Source: Ruegeria profundi (GTDB lineage: Bacteria; Pseudomonadota; Alphaproteobacteria; Rhodobacterales; Rhodobacteraceae). Taken from it: a stretch of DNA of 64,000 nt. The notes under the pieces were generated by a model. It was not told the DNA's origin, searched no databases, and saw only the letters and a list, made by a program, of their open reading frames with translations. A program made the position numbers and the translations under genes. Below, piece by piece: positions 19,160 to 28,173 of the stretch (its first letter is position 1; every line of letters starts with the position of its first letter). Location of the stretch: the NCBI RefSeq assembly GCF_001507545.1, contig NZ_LQBP01000003.1:372001-436000 (forward strand), read 5' to 3'.

Positions 19160-19828
19160 TCATGATGGTCCTGCCTGAGCGACGATTGTAGCGATAATAC
19201 CGTCGCTTACATCCCAACGCCCGCGCAGGTTCAAACTGCCGTCAAGGAGTATGCGTGCATTAAACGTTTGATCCTCAGCGTTAAATTCCAATGACGCGTC
19301 TGAAAAATCGAGAGAGGTTTGCCGTACGGGATACCAAGCCTTGAACACCGCCTCTTTGGCGCAAAAAAGAATGCATCCGTTCAAAGGTGCGCGGGAAATC
19401 CACTCGTGTTCATGCCCATGTGCAACTACCTGCGCAACCTCTGCCGATATGGGTTCGGCAGGTTCAGCATCGATACCTAGCCAATCGGTTTGAGATTTTT
19501 CGCTGACGGCACACGCGACGTATTCGCTGCAGTGCGTGATTGAGCCCCGTACACCTTTTGGCCAATCAGGTGCGCCAGAAGGCAAGATCCCGAGATGTGG
19601 GACATCACGTCCGATCCGGGCCAAAGCTGCATGCGCGCAAGACCGGCCGGCCATGTGATCACGCTGACGCTTGCGCACTGCCCGCTGAACGTTCGACGCA
19701 TAGCGCTGATCCAAGTCCGCCCAAGCTGTCGCGCCGAAGCGTTCCACGACGGTTACGTCGCTGGATGCGAGGCGACTGAGTAGACCCAGCCTGTCAGTAA
19801 CAGCCTTCGATCTGCTGTTGTCATTCAT
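19160..19828 (-). CDS. 4'-phosphopantetheinyl transferase (EntD/Sfp superfamily)
   Basis: Transfers phosphopantetheine from CoA to the active serine of carrier proteins. 222 aa, EntD-like. Motifs: AGRSCAHAAL, WPKGVRGSITHC, LGIDAEPAEP (Mg-binding Asp/Glu) and LFCAKEAVFKAWYP (the KEA..K catalytic helix). It lies 840 bp upstream of, and divergent from, the giant synthase gene, so it is the natural candidate to activate the three carrier domains of that locus. The ribosome site before the ATG is weak. Confidence 0.88.
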   Translation of the reverse strand: MNDNSRSKAVTDRLGLLSRLASSDVTVVERFGATAWADLDQRYASNVQRAVRKRQRDHMAGRSCAHAALARIGRDVPHLGILPSGAPDWPKGVRGSITHCSEYVACAVSEKSQTDWLGIDAEPAEPISAEVAQVVAHGHEHEWISRAPLNGCILFCAKEAVFKAWYPVRQTSLDFSDASLEFNAEDQTFNARILLDGSLNLRGRWDVSDGIIATIVAQAGPS

Positions 19829-20667
19829 CGCGGTTAAGGCGCGACCAGAACGCCGACGGAGGTCGCCCTTTGTCGTTCTTTTGAGTTAACTCTCTTTGAC
19901 CTTGGGGTTTCGACGACATTTCTACTCCGCGCAACGACTCAACTTTCAGACGGCCTTAGTGTCACTGATAATGTGATTTAACTGTCGTGTTGCAAAGCAC
20001 GTTAAACGCCGTTTTCGGGACCTTACCGGTCATCGCGGTGTTGGTGGCTGACAGGCGCAGGTCAGGATGCTTGCTCAATTCAGTCATTAAACTGGGACGG
20101 TATCTTCCGCGCGTTGAAACCGGTCCGGTCGATTGAGATTTCACGCGTCTCAGACGCGAATCGATTCGTTGAAAAACGGATATTGGGTTACCTTAGGTAA
20201 ATGCGGGGTGCTCAAAACCTAGGCATTCACGCCAAGAGTGCAATCATCGGGCCGGTTTTTAACACGACCATCGCTGCGTCTACCACGACGATTTGCAGAA
20301 TGCATTTTTGTATTGAATTGAAAAGATTGGATTTCCCGGTTTCTGAATTCTTCATGAGGTCTTTTCGCATCTGCAGCATTCTAGACAAAACGTGTTAAGT
20401 TGCGTTAGAAGGTACCTGAGCATTGGTAAAATGTTGCTGCGACACTGATATCGACAATTTTATTTCGATAGCGTGGCTGGTTTGAGTTTTTTGGGGCTTC
20501 TGAGTGGGCCCGGACCGTGGGGGTTCAGGGATGTCATCAACGCGAGCCAAGGTCCGCTCATAGTAATTCTCTGGAGCGGTAATCTGACAAAACGCGATCT
20601 ACGCGTAGCTTTGCGCTGATTTATTAGTAGGTGGTTCGGAGTAAGCGCGGGCCAGGAGTTGAGACCG
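19829..20667. other. Long intergenic region between PPTase and the synthase locus
   Basis: 839 bases without a credible gene; only short frames lacking ribosome sites. It is more AT-rich than its surroundings, especially 20150-20480, and must hold the divergent promoters of the PPTase and the synthase genes. A perfect 10-bp palindrome CTACGCGTAG at 20599-20608, about 60 bp before the synthase start, could be a regulator site, but nothing else supports it. Confidence 0.4.
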
Positions 20668-23600
20668 ATGCTTGATTATTTGACGGACAAGAGTTTTGAA
20701 GTCATTGGGTTTTCAATCCCAAACTACCTCGGATCAAAAGTACCGCATGCAGCGTGCAAGGCGAAACATGTTGGCTGCCTTGACCTTGAATATGCTGATC
20801 CGACGCGATTGGACGTTTTGACCGCAGTCACCGATCTGCGTGCCGCTGCGCCAGCGTTATGGGGGCTAAAGCTCACATCGATGGGTCTCGACGCCGCGCT
20901 GGATTCGGATCTGTTTTGCGACGGGGCTCCGCACACGATTGTAATTGTCGGAGAGCTTGCGAAGGCCACTGGCGGGACGATCGCTCGACTGAGGTCCGAG
21001 GCACCTGAAACTCGTGTGCTGGTCGAAGTTGTTTCGCGGTCGCAAATTGCGTTAGAGGCCGACCTTTCCCCAGACGGCTGGCTGGCAAAGGGGCATGAAG
21101 CTGGCGGGCGAAGCGGAGACGAGACGGCGTTTATCCTTCTTCAGGCGCTGCGTCAGGTTACCGATTTGCCGATCATCGTACACGGTGGCGTCGGGCCGGA
21201 TACGGTTGCTGCGCTTCGCTTGGCTGGTGCGGCAGGGGTTGCATTGGATTGGCCCCTTGCGCTGCTGGATGAGGCCCTGACACCTGCACCGATGCACCGG
21301 GCGCTGAAAGTTTTCGACGGCAGCGAAACGCTTCACGTCGCGGGTGTCGACAATATCGGGTACCGGATGTTCTGGAGACCTGATCACGCCCCGGCACGTT
21401 CAGTGAAGGAAGTGGCAGATGCCAGCCCCTCCGCACTCGCTGCAGCGGTAGCAGATCTCTTGGACCCAGCTACTGGCGGTGGTGTCTGGTTGGTGGGTCA
21501 GGATGCATGTTTCGCCAAGCCGATGCTTGAAAAATATGGGCGAGTGGGCACTGCTTTGAATGATCTGTTGGCGCGTTCCAAAGACCAGATTGCTTCGGCG
21601 CATGCGCAGCGTGCTTTGGCGCGCAACAGCGCTTTTGCACAGAAACTGGGTACCGAATTTCCGATACTTCAGGGCCCGATGACCCGGGTAAGCGACCGCG
21701 CGGCCTTTGCTGATTGCGTTGCCGATGGCGGTGGGTTGCCATTCATCGCACTTGCGCTCATGCGGGGCAAAGAGGCCAACGAACTTGTCACTGAAACCAA
21801 GGCATTGCTAGGCAATAAGCCTTGGGGAGTAGGCGTGCTGGGCTTTGTAGATGACGCTCTGCGCGAAGAGCAGTTAGAGATCATTCTGCGGAACGCGCCG
21901 GACTTTGCCCTGATCGCGGGTGGGCGGCCGGACCAAGCACTAAGGCTCGAAAAGTCCGGAATCCCGACGTTCCTGCATGTGCCATCACCGGGGCTACTCA
22001 AAGTCTTTCTGGAGCAGGGATCGCGGCGCTTCATCTTTGAAGGAAGGGAATGTGGTGGTCATGTAGGGCCGCGGTCGAGTGCGGTGTTGTGGCAACAGGC
22101 AATGGACGCGTTGCGCGCATTCTACGGCAGTGATCCAATAGACTGTCAGATCTTGTTCGCTGGCGGCATTCATGACGCATGCAGCTCGGCGATGGTTGCC
22201 ACAATTGCGTCCGACGCGGTGGCGCAGGGTGCCGAAGTTGGTGTTCTCATGGGGAGCGCCTACATCCTGACAAAGGAGGCCGTCGCCGCAGGCGCGGTGG
22301 TGCAGCGGTACCAGGACCTCGTTCTGGGTGCGCGTGATACTGTTTTGCTGGAATCCGGTGTCGGCCATGCGACCCGTGTGGTCCGAAGCACGATCGCGGA
22401 CGAATTCCAAAGCGAAAAGGCCCGACTGCTGGCTGAAGGTGTCGCGGCCGACGATGTCAAGGATGCGCTTGAGCGGTTTAATGTCGGCAGGTCTCGCGTC
22501 GCCTCCAAAGGCATCGACCGTAACCCGAACTTCGGAAAGGTCGATGGGGCAGCAAAATACATCGAAGTACCCGAAGCCGATCAGGAACGGCAAGGGGTGT
22601 ACATGATCGGACAATTGGCGTCGCTACGCAGCAGCGCGTCGACTATTGCCGATTTACACGCGGACGTCTGCGATGGGGCAGTCTCTTATTTGAAAGAGGC
22701 CGTGCCGGAGGCGCCGGGTCAGGAAGCATTCGTCGAAGGCCCGGGGTCACGCGTCGCGATTACCGGCATTTCGACCATTCTGCCGAAAGCGCAGGATCAG
22801 TTTCAGTTTTGGGAAAATATTCTCGACAAGGTGGATGCGATCACCGAAGTACCCGACCGAAGGTGGGACTGGCGGCGGTATTTTGACGAAGACCGGGATG
22901 CGCCAGATAAATCCTATTCCCGCTGGGGCGGGTTCGTGGATGAGATGCCTTTTGATCCGATCCGCTACGGTATTCCACCGAATTCGATGACCAGTGTCGA
23001 ACCGCTGCAGTTGCTGACGCTCGAACTCGTGCGCAAGGCGCTTGAGGACGCCGGGTTCGAAGACGGTGTAATCCCGGATGCTGCACTTCGGCGCCGCACG
23101 TCCGTCATCATTGGCGTAGGCGGCGGCGCAGCGCCGATGGGTCAGCAATATGCGGTGCGCGCAACGTTGCCAGCACTTTTGGGACAGGTGCCCGAGGCGG
23201 TTACCGAGCGGCTACCGCAATGGACCGAGGACAGTTTTCCAGGGGTTTTACTGAACGTGATCGCGGGTCGCGTCGCGAATCGGTTCGATCTGGGCGGAGT
23301 GAACTTCACCGTTGACGCAGCTTGTGGATCTTCCCTTGCGGCAGTGATGACCGGTGTACGCGAGCTTGAGACCGGGACATCCGACATGGTGATTGTTGCG
23401 GGCGTCGATGCGTTCATGAGCCCATTCGATTTCGTCGCTTTTTCCAAGACACGGGCGTTGTCCGCCCGTGGCCGGTGCCGGACTTTTGATGCCAGTGCGG
23501 ATGGAATTGCAATCTCGGAGGGGCTGGTGGCAATGGTGTTGCGCCCGTTAGAGGCCGCCGAGGCAACCAGTGACCGGATCTATGCCGTTCTCCGCGGTGT

Positions 23601-26600
23601 GGCAGGTGCATCGGACGGGCGCGATCTGTCGCTGACGGCGCCGCGGCCGGAAGGGCAGCAGGAAACGTTGCGCAGAGCCTATGAGCGGGCGGGTATTTCA
23701 CCGTCAAGCGTTACCCTCGTTGAAGCCCACGGGACGGGAACGATTGTGGGTGACCGTACCGAGGTTCAGAGCCTCACCAGCGTGTTTGGGCCCACGCGCG
23801 CTGACAAACAGTTCTGCGCGATCGGGTCTGTCAAATCGATGATCGGCCATACGAAGGCGGCGGCTGGCTGTGCCGGAATGGCCAAAATGGCTTTGGCGCT
23901 GCACCACCGCATCTTGCCGCCGACCATGCATGTGGTCGAGCCGAACCCGACCGCGAACTTCCAGGAAAGTCCGTTTTATCCAAATGTCGACGCCCGGCCG
24001 TGGATGAAAACCGGAACCAACCCAAGGCGGGCGGGCGTAAGCGCTTTCGGATTTGGCGGCACGAATTTCCACGCCGTGCTTGAGGAATACAATGGTGGGT
24101 ACCTGCCACGGCATCAGGCCCCGGTGCGACAAAATTGGAGCCATGAGTTACTGTTGTTTTCGGCAGACGACCCAGCGGTTCTGGTGACGGATCTGCGAAA
24201 GGCGGCCATCGCCTTCGAGACAGAGGTGTGGACTTTGCGCGACGTGGCAGCCAGCCTTGCGGCGCGGTTTGACGCGGGTGCCGGTGCCCGCTTTGCCATG
24301 GTGGCAAGCTCGCTTGCTGATGCAGCGACGCGCATCGTTGCTGCGGCGGGCGCGATAGAAACAGGTGCGAGCGATGTGCGCGAGGTTGATCCGATGGGCT
24401 CCTATTTCGCGCAAGGTGAACCGCTGAAGACGGATCAGATTGCGTTTTTGTTTCCGGGGCAGGGGTCACAATATCCCAACATGGCTGCCGGTCTGACTAT
24501 GTACTTCCCGGCCATGCGCAAATCGCTCGATACGGCACACGAACATTTGCGCGATTTACTTGATGTGAGCTTTGCCGATCAGATCTACCCTCGGCCTGCA
24601 ATGTCGGAGGCCGAGAAATCAGAGCAGGTGAAACGCCTGATGCGTACGGATGTGGCACAGCCGGCGATTGGAGCCATCTCAAGCGGTATACTGTCACTTT
24701 TGAGGGCGTTCGGAGCGGATGCGGGTGCCGTGGCCGGTCACAGTTTTGGTGAACTGTCGGCGCTGAGCGCGGCGGGCGCTTTTGGTGAGCGAGAACTGTG
24801 GTCTTTGGCGCATGCACGCGGTGACGCCATGATAAGCGAAGGTGGCGACGATCTCGGAACGATGACTGCGGTGAGTGCGTCTGAAAACGAGATCCGCGAA
24901 GCCGTATCTGATCTGACTGGCATCACATTCGCCAATTACAACGCTCCCAGACAGACCGTGCTGGCAGGAGCGGAAGATGACCTGGCGCGCGTTGAAAACG
25001 CTCTGCATGCGGCAGAGATTGCTGCGCGCCGTTTACCGGTCGCCTGTGCATTTCACTCTGAATTCGTAGCTCCTGCGCGGGAAAAGTTGGCCCGGGCCAT
25101 TGCCGATACGCCCATGACCGCACCGAAACTGTCAGTGTTCGCCAATGAGACGGCCGCCACGTACCCGCCAGATGCCGAGGCTGTGGCCGAAACACTTACC
25201 CGACACCTGACGCAGCCAGTTCGTTTCATGGGCAGTATCGAAGCAATGTACGAGAGCGGCATTCGGTTGTTTGTTGAAGTGGGGCCGAACGCAGTGTTGT
25301 CGCGCCTCACAAAGCGCATTCTGGGCGACAAGAGCCATCTGGCGGTCGCGACCGATGTTGAGGGGCGGAGCGGCGTACACCAGTTCCTCGCGGCTTTAGG
25401 CGCGATGAGCGCTGCGGGGGTGAAACTCGACCTCGGTGCCTTGTGGCAGGATCGTGCGAGTACGTCCGTCGACGTCGAGAACTGGAAGCCAGAAGAGGAA
25501 ACAGAAAACGGATTGCTTTGGATGGTTGATCTGGCCTCTGTTCGGCCAGCGGGGAAAGAGGTTTCGCGTATCGGACTGGCGGCCCGGATCGAAGACGATA
25601 CCGTGATGATACCACCTTCTCCATCCACTCCGCCTGCGCCGTTTCCGGAGCCTGCCACTGGGCCGATGATTTCGATCCCCGGTCAGGGTTCTGAAGCCGC
25701 GGTGGACGTTATGCGCAAGCACCATGCGCTCATGGCGCAGATGCTCGAAAGCCACCAGTCGACCATGCAAATGTTGCTGGGCGGTGCGGCCGCGCCCGCC
25801 ACAAACCGGCCCGACATCGCGATCGCACCAGTTCCAACGCCATCAACTGGTGAGCCGAAACCGTCGGAACCGCGGGCGGCTGAAACTATCGCGGTGAATG
25901 CTGACCCGACACCTTCGCCGGACGTGACTCCCTGCGACGCGCAGCAGGTGACCCATAAACTGCTGGAATTGATATCTGAACGCACAGGCTATCCGCCGGA
26001 AATGCTGGGCCGCGAGATGAACCTTGAGGCCGACCTTGGCATCGACTCCATCAAGCGGGTGGAGATTCTGGCCAACCTGCGTCTGCACTTCCTTGCCGAA
26101 GCGGGTGAAGCGGCTCACGAGCTGATGGGCCCGGTAGCACGCGAACGGAGCGTGGATGGAATTGCGGCGCGGTTTATGGAGGTTGTGGATGCCGTCAGCG
26201 GCGATGCACCAGCGGCGGCCACGCTCACTCATGCGAAGGCAGACCCAGTCTCGTCGAATCCTGAACCGGAAGGGGTGGCCCAAAAGCTGCTGGAATTGAT
26301 TTCCGAACGTACAGGCTATCCACCGGAAATGCTGGGCCGCGAGATGAACCTTGAGGCCGATCTGGGCATCGACTCCATCAAGCGGGTGGAGATTCTGGCC
26401 AGCCTGCGTCTGCACTTCCTTGCCGAAGCGGGAGAAGCGGCACACGAGCTTATGGGCCCGGTAGCACGCGAACGGAGCGTGGATGGAATTGTGGCGCGGT
26501 TTTTGGAGGTTGTAGATGCCGTCAGCGGCGATGCACCTAAAGCTGCCAGTGTTTCCGCGGTAGAGGACGCACTGCCTGCGCCAAGCTATATGGACGGACA

Positions 26601-28173
26601 AACGCGCCGCTTTGTCATGGTGCCATCAACCCCATCAGTGGTGAACCCCAAACCATGGGTTTCATCCGGGGCGACCTATGTCATTACCGAGGACGGGCAG
26701 GGGGTAGCCACCGCTCTGGCCGCGCTTATAGAGGGCGCGGGCGGCGTGCCGATTGTTTTGCCAGTTGAAGGTCTGACGCCCGAAAACGTGGCGTCGGTGA
26801 CCGAAGGTCATAGCGTTGCGGGTCTAATTCATTGCGCGCCACTGGTCTCTGCTGACGAAGTGCCTTTTGAGGCCAAGCGCCTGATGGCGCAGGTGCGCTC
26901 GTCGACCGAAAGCTTGTATGTGATCCTGTCGGTGGTTGGTCCGGCGCTGGCGACCCGGTCTGATGCGGTCATTGTCGTGGCAACGCGCATGGGTGGCTCA
27001 TTTGGGTTTGATGACAACACCACACTCGACCCGACGGCTGGGGGACCGGTTGGTGTTCTCAAGACCCTCGACAAGGAATGGGCCGCGGCTCATGTCCGTG
27101 CGGTCGACGTGGCGGAGACTTACGGGCCTGAAGACATTGCTGGTATCATTTGCGACGAAGCCGGGCGCCGTGATGACGCGGTCGAGATTGGTTGGGTTGA
27201 TGGTAAGCGTGTCGAACTTTTGGCCGAACCGCGTCCGATTTCTTTGATCGAGGGTGCGAAGGACCAGAATCTTCTGGGCGAGGGTTCTGTTGTACTGGTT
27301 ACAGGTGGCGCGCGCGGGATCACAGCGCGGTGTTTGCTTTGGCTGGCAAGTAAATATCAGCCTCGCCTTGTCGTCGCAGGATCCTCTCCGGTTCCTGATG
27401 CAGAAGAAGCGGCTGAAACAGCGGCCATCACCGATCCGATGGCCCTGAGAGCTCATTTGGCGCAGCATGCTAAGGCAGAAGGCGCGAAAGTCACCATTGC
27501 CGAGATTGAGCGTACCAGTCGTGCTCTTCTAAAGGCACGTGAAATCCGTGCCAATATCGCCGCACTCGAAGCGGCCGGGGCGCAGGTCGAATACCATCAG
27601 TGCAACGTGCGGGACGGTGCAGCGTTGACCAACTTGATCGAAGGCCTTTACGAAACCTACGGACGGATAGACGGGGTGATCCACGGTGCGGGTTTGATCG
27701 AGGATCAACTGGTCATCGACAAGACACTCGACAGCTACCGCAGGGTCATGGCCACCAAGGCCGAGAGCGCCTTTACCCTTGTGCAGGCCCTGCAGCCGGA
27801 AACCGTCAAGTTCTGCGCGTTCTTCACATCAGTTGCGGGGCGCTTCGGTAACCGCGGGCAGGGCGATTACGGTGCCGCGAATGAGATTGTTTCAAAGCTG
27901 GCCCGCCGTCTGGATCAAGCTTGGGAAGGTCGTGTTGTCGCGATCAGCTGGGGGCCATGGGACAGTGACGGCATGGTTTCGGACGAGGTCAAAGCGCAGT
28001 TTGAGGCATTGGGTATTGAGGCACTTGATCCTGACCTTGGCATTCGCGCGCTTGAGGCCGAGATCCTTAGCGATACCGATCGTGTGCCTGAAGTTGTCTG
28101 GGGTCTTGGTCCCTGGGCCAGCGATCTGACAGACGACCTCCGGTCAAAAGACACGATCAAGGCCGCCGAATGA
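20668..28173 (+). CDS. Giant iterative synthase: PfaD-like ER domains - KS - AT - ACP - ACP - KR
   Basis: 2501-aa multidomain enzyme of the PUFA/secondary-lipid synthase type. Residues about 1-230 form a TIM-barrel (NMO/PfaD-like) with AKGHEAGGRSGDET; about 325-650 a second, complete-looking one with ILQGPMTRVSD and GRECGGHVGP (His465). KS about 695-1120: Cys886 in DAACGSS, His1021 in EAHGTGT, His1061 in GHTKAAAG. AT about 1255-1540: Ser1359 in GHSFGE. Two ACPs with LGIDSIKRVEIL, Ser1794 and Ser1903. KR about 2195-2480: VTGGARG and Tyr2401 in YGAAN. ATG 20668 has AGGAG 9 bp upstream. Overlaps the next gene by ATGA. Inferred role: chain extension, keto reduction and enoyl reduction of an acyl chain. 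Confidence 0.93.
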   Translation: MLDYLTDKSFEVIGFSIPNYLGSKVPHAACKAKHVGCLDLEYADPTRLDVLTAVTDLRAAAPALWGLKLTSMGLDAALDSDLFCDGAPHTIVIVGELAKATGGTIARLRSEAPETRVLVEVVSRSQIALEADLSPDGWLAKGHEAGGRSGDETAFILLQALRQVTDLPIIVHGGVGPDTVAALRLAGAAGVALDWPLALLDEALTPAPMHRALKVFDGSETLHVAGVDNIGYRMFWRPDHAPARSVKEVADASPSALAAAVADLLDPATGGGVWLVGQDACFAKPMLEKYGRVGTALNDLLARSKDQIASAHAQRALARNSAFAQKLGTEFPILQGPMTRVSDRAAFADCVADGGGLPFIALALMRGKEANELVTETKALLGNKPWGVGVLGFVDDALREEQLEIILRNAPDFALIAGGRPDQALRLEKSGIPTFLHVPSPGLLKVFLEQGSRRFIFEGRECGGHVGPRSSAVLWQQAMDALRAFYGSDPIDCQILFAGGIHDACSSAMVATIASDAVAQGAEVGVLMGSAYILTKEAVAAGAVVQRYQDLVLGARDTVLLESGVGHATRVVRSTIADEFQSEKARLLAEGVAADDVKDALERFNVGRSRVASKGIDRNPNFGKVDGAAKYIEVPEADQERQGVYMIGQLASLRSSASTIADLHADVCDGAVSYLKEAVPEAPGQEAFVEGPGSRVAITGISTILPKAQDQFQFWENILDKVDAITEVPDRRWDWRRYFDEDRDAPDKSYSRWGGFVDEMPFDPIRYGIPPNSMTSVEPLQLLTLELVRKALEDAGFEDGVIPDAALRRRTSVIIGVGGGAAPMGQQYAVRATLPALLGQVPEAVTERLPQWTEDSFPGVLLNVIAGRVANRFDLGGVNFTVDAACGSSLAAVMTGVRELETGTSDMVIVAGVDAFMSPFDFVAFSKTRALSARGRCRTFDASADGIAISEGLVAMVLRPLEAAEATSDRIYAVLRGVAGASDGRDLSLTAPRPEGQQETLRRAYERAGISPSSVTLVEAHGTGTIVGDRTEVQSLTSVFGPTRADKQFCAIGSVKSMIGHTKAAAGCAGMAKMALALHHRILPPTMHVVEPNPTANFQESPFYPNVDARPWMKTGTNPRRAGVSAFGFGGTNFHAVLEEYNGGYLPRHQAPVRQNWSHELLLFSADDPAVLVTDLRKAAIAFETEVWTLRDVAASLAARFDAGAGARFAMVASSLADAATRIVAAAGAIETGASDVREVDPMGSYFAQGEPLKTDQIAFLFPGQGSQYPNMAAGLTMYFPAMRKSLDTAHEHLRDLLDVSFADQIYPRPAMSEAEKSEQVKRLMRTDVAQPAIGAISSGILSLLRAFGADAGAVAGHSFGELSALSAAGAFGERELWSLAHARGDAMISEGGDDLGTMTAVSASENEIREAVSDLTGITFANYNAPRQTVLAGAEDDLARVENALHAAEIAARRLPVACAFHSEFVAPAREKLARAIADTPMTAPKLSVFANETAATYPPDAEAVAETLTRHLTQPVRFMGSIEAMYESGIRLFVEVGPNAVLSRLTKRILGDKSHLAVATDVEGRSGVHQFLAALGAMSAAGVKLDLGALWQDRASTSVDVENWKPEEETENGLLWMVDLASVRPAGKEVSRIGLAARIEDDTVMIPPSPSTPPAPFPEPATGPMISIPGQGSEAAVDVMRKHHALMAQMLESHQSTMQMLLGGAAAPATNRPDIAIAPVPTPSTGEPKPSEPRAAETIAVNADPTPSPDVTPCDAQQVTHKLLELISERTGYPPEMLGREMNLEADLGIDSIKRVEILANLRLHFLAEAGEAAHELMGPVARERSVDGIAARFMEVVDAVSGDAPAAATLTHAKADPVSSNPEPEGVAQKLLELISERTGYPPEMLGREMNLEADLGIDSIKRVEILASLRLHFLAEAGEAAHELMGPVARERSVDGIVARFLEVVDAVSGDAPKAASVSAVEDALPAPSYMDGQTRRFVMVPSTPSVVNPKPWVSSGATYVITEDGQGVATALAALIEGAGGVPIVLPVEGLTPENVASVTEGHSVAGLIHCAPLVSADEVPFEAKRLMAQVRSSTESLYVILSVVGPALATRSDAVIVVATRMGGSFGFDDNTTLDPTAGGPVGVLKTLDKEWAAAHVRAVDVAETYGPEDIAGIICDEAGRRDDAVEIGWVDGKRVELLAEPRPISLIEGAKDQNLLGEGSVVLVTGGARGITARCLLWLASKYQPRLVVAGSSPVPDAEEAAETAAITDPMALRAHLAQHAKAEGAKVTIAEIERTSRALLKAREIRANIAALEAAGAQVEYHQCNVRDGAALTNLIEGLYETYGRIDGVIHGAGLIEDQLVIDKTLDSYRRVMATKAESAFTLVQALQPETVKFCAFFTSVAGRFGNRGQGDYGAANEIVSKLARRLDQAWEGRVVAISWGPWDSDGMVSDEVKAQFEALGIEALDPDLGIRALEAEILSDTDRVPEVVWGLGPWASDLTDDLRSKDTIKAAE
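25948..26540 (+). repeat. Tandem near-identical ACP-coding repeat
   Basis: Two ACP-coding units spaced 327 bp apart (active-site serine codons at 26047 and 26374) are almost identical over about 255 bp, including silent positions, while the Pro/Ala-rich linkers between them differ. This indicates recent duplication or gene conversion. Tandem ACPs are typical of PfaA-type PUFA synthases, where copy number affects output. Confidence 0.9.
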
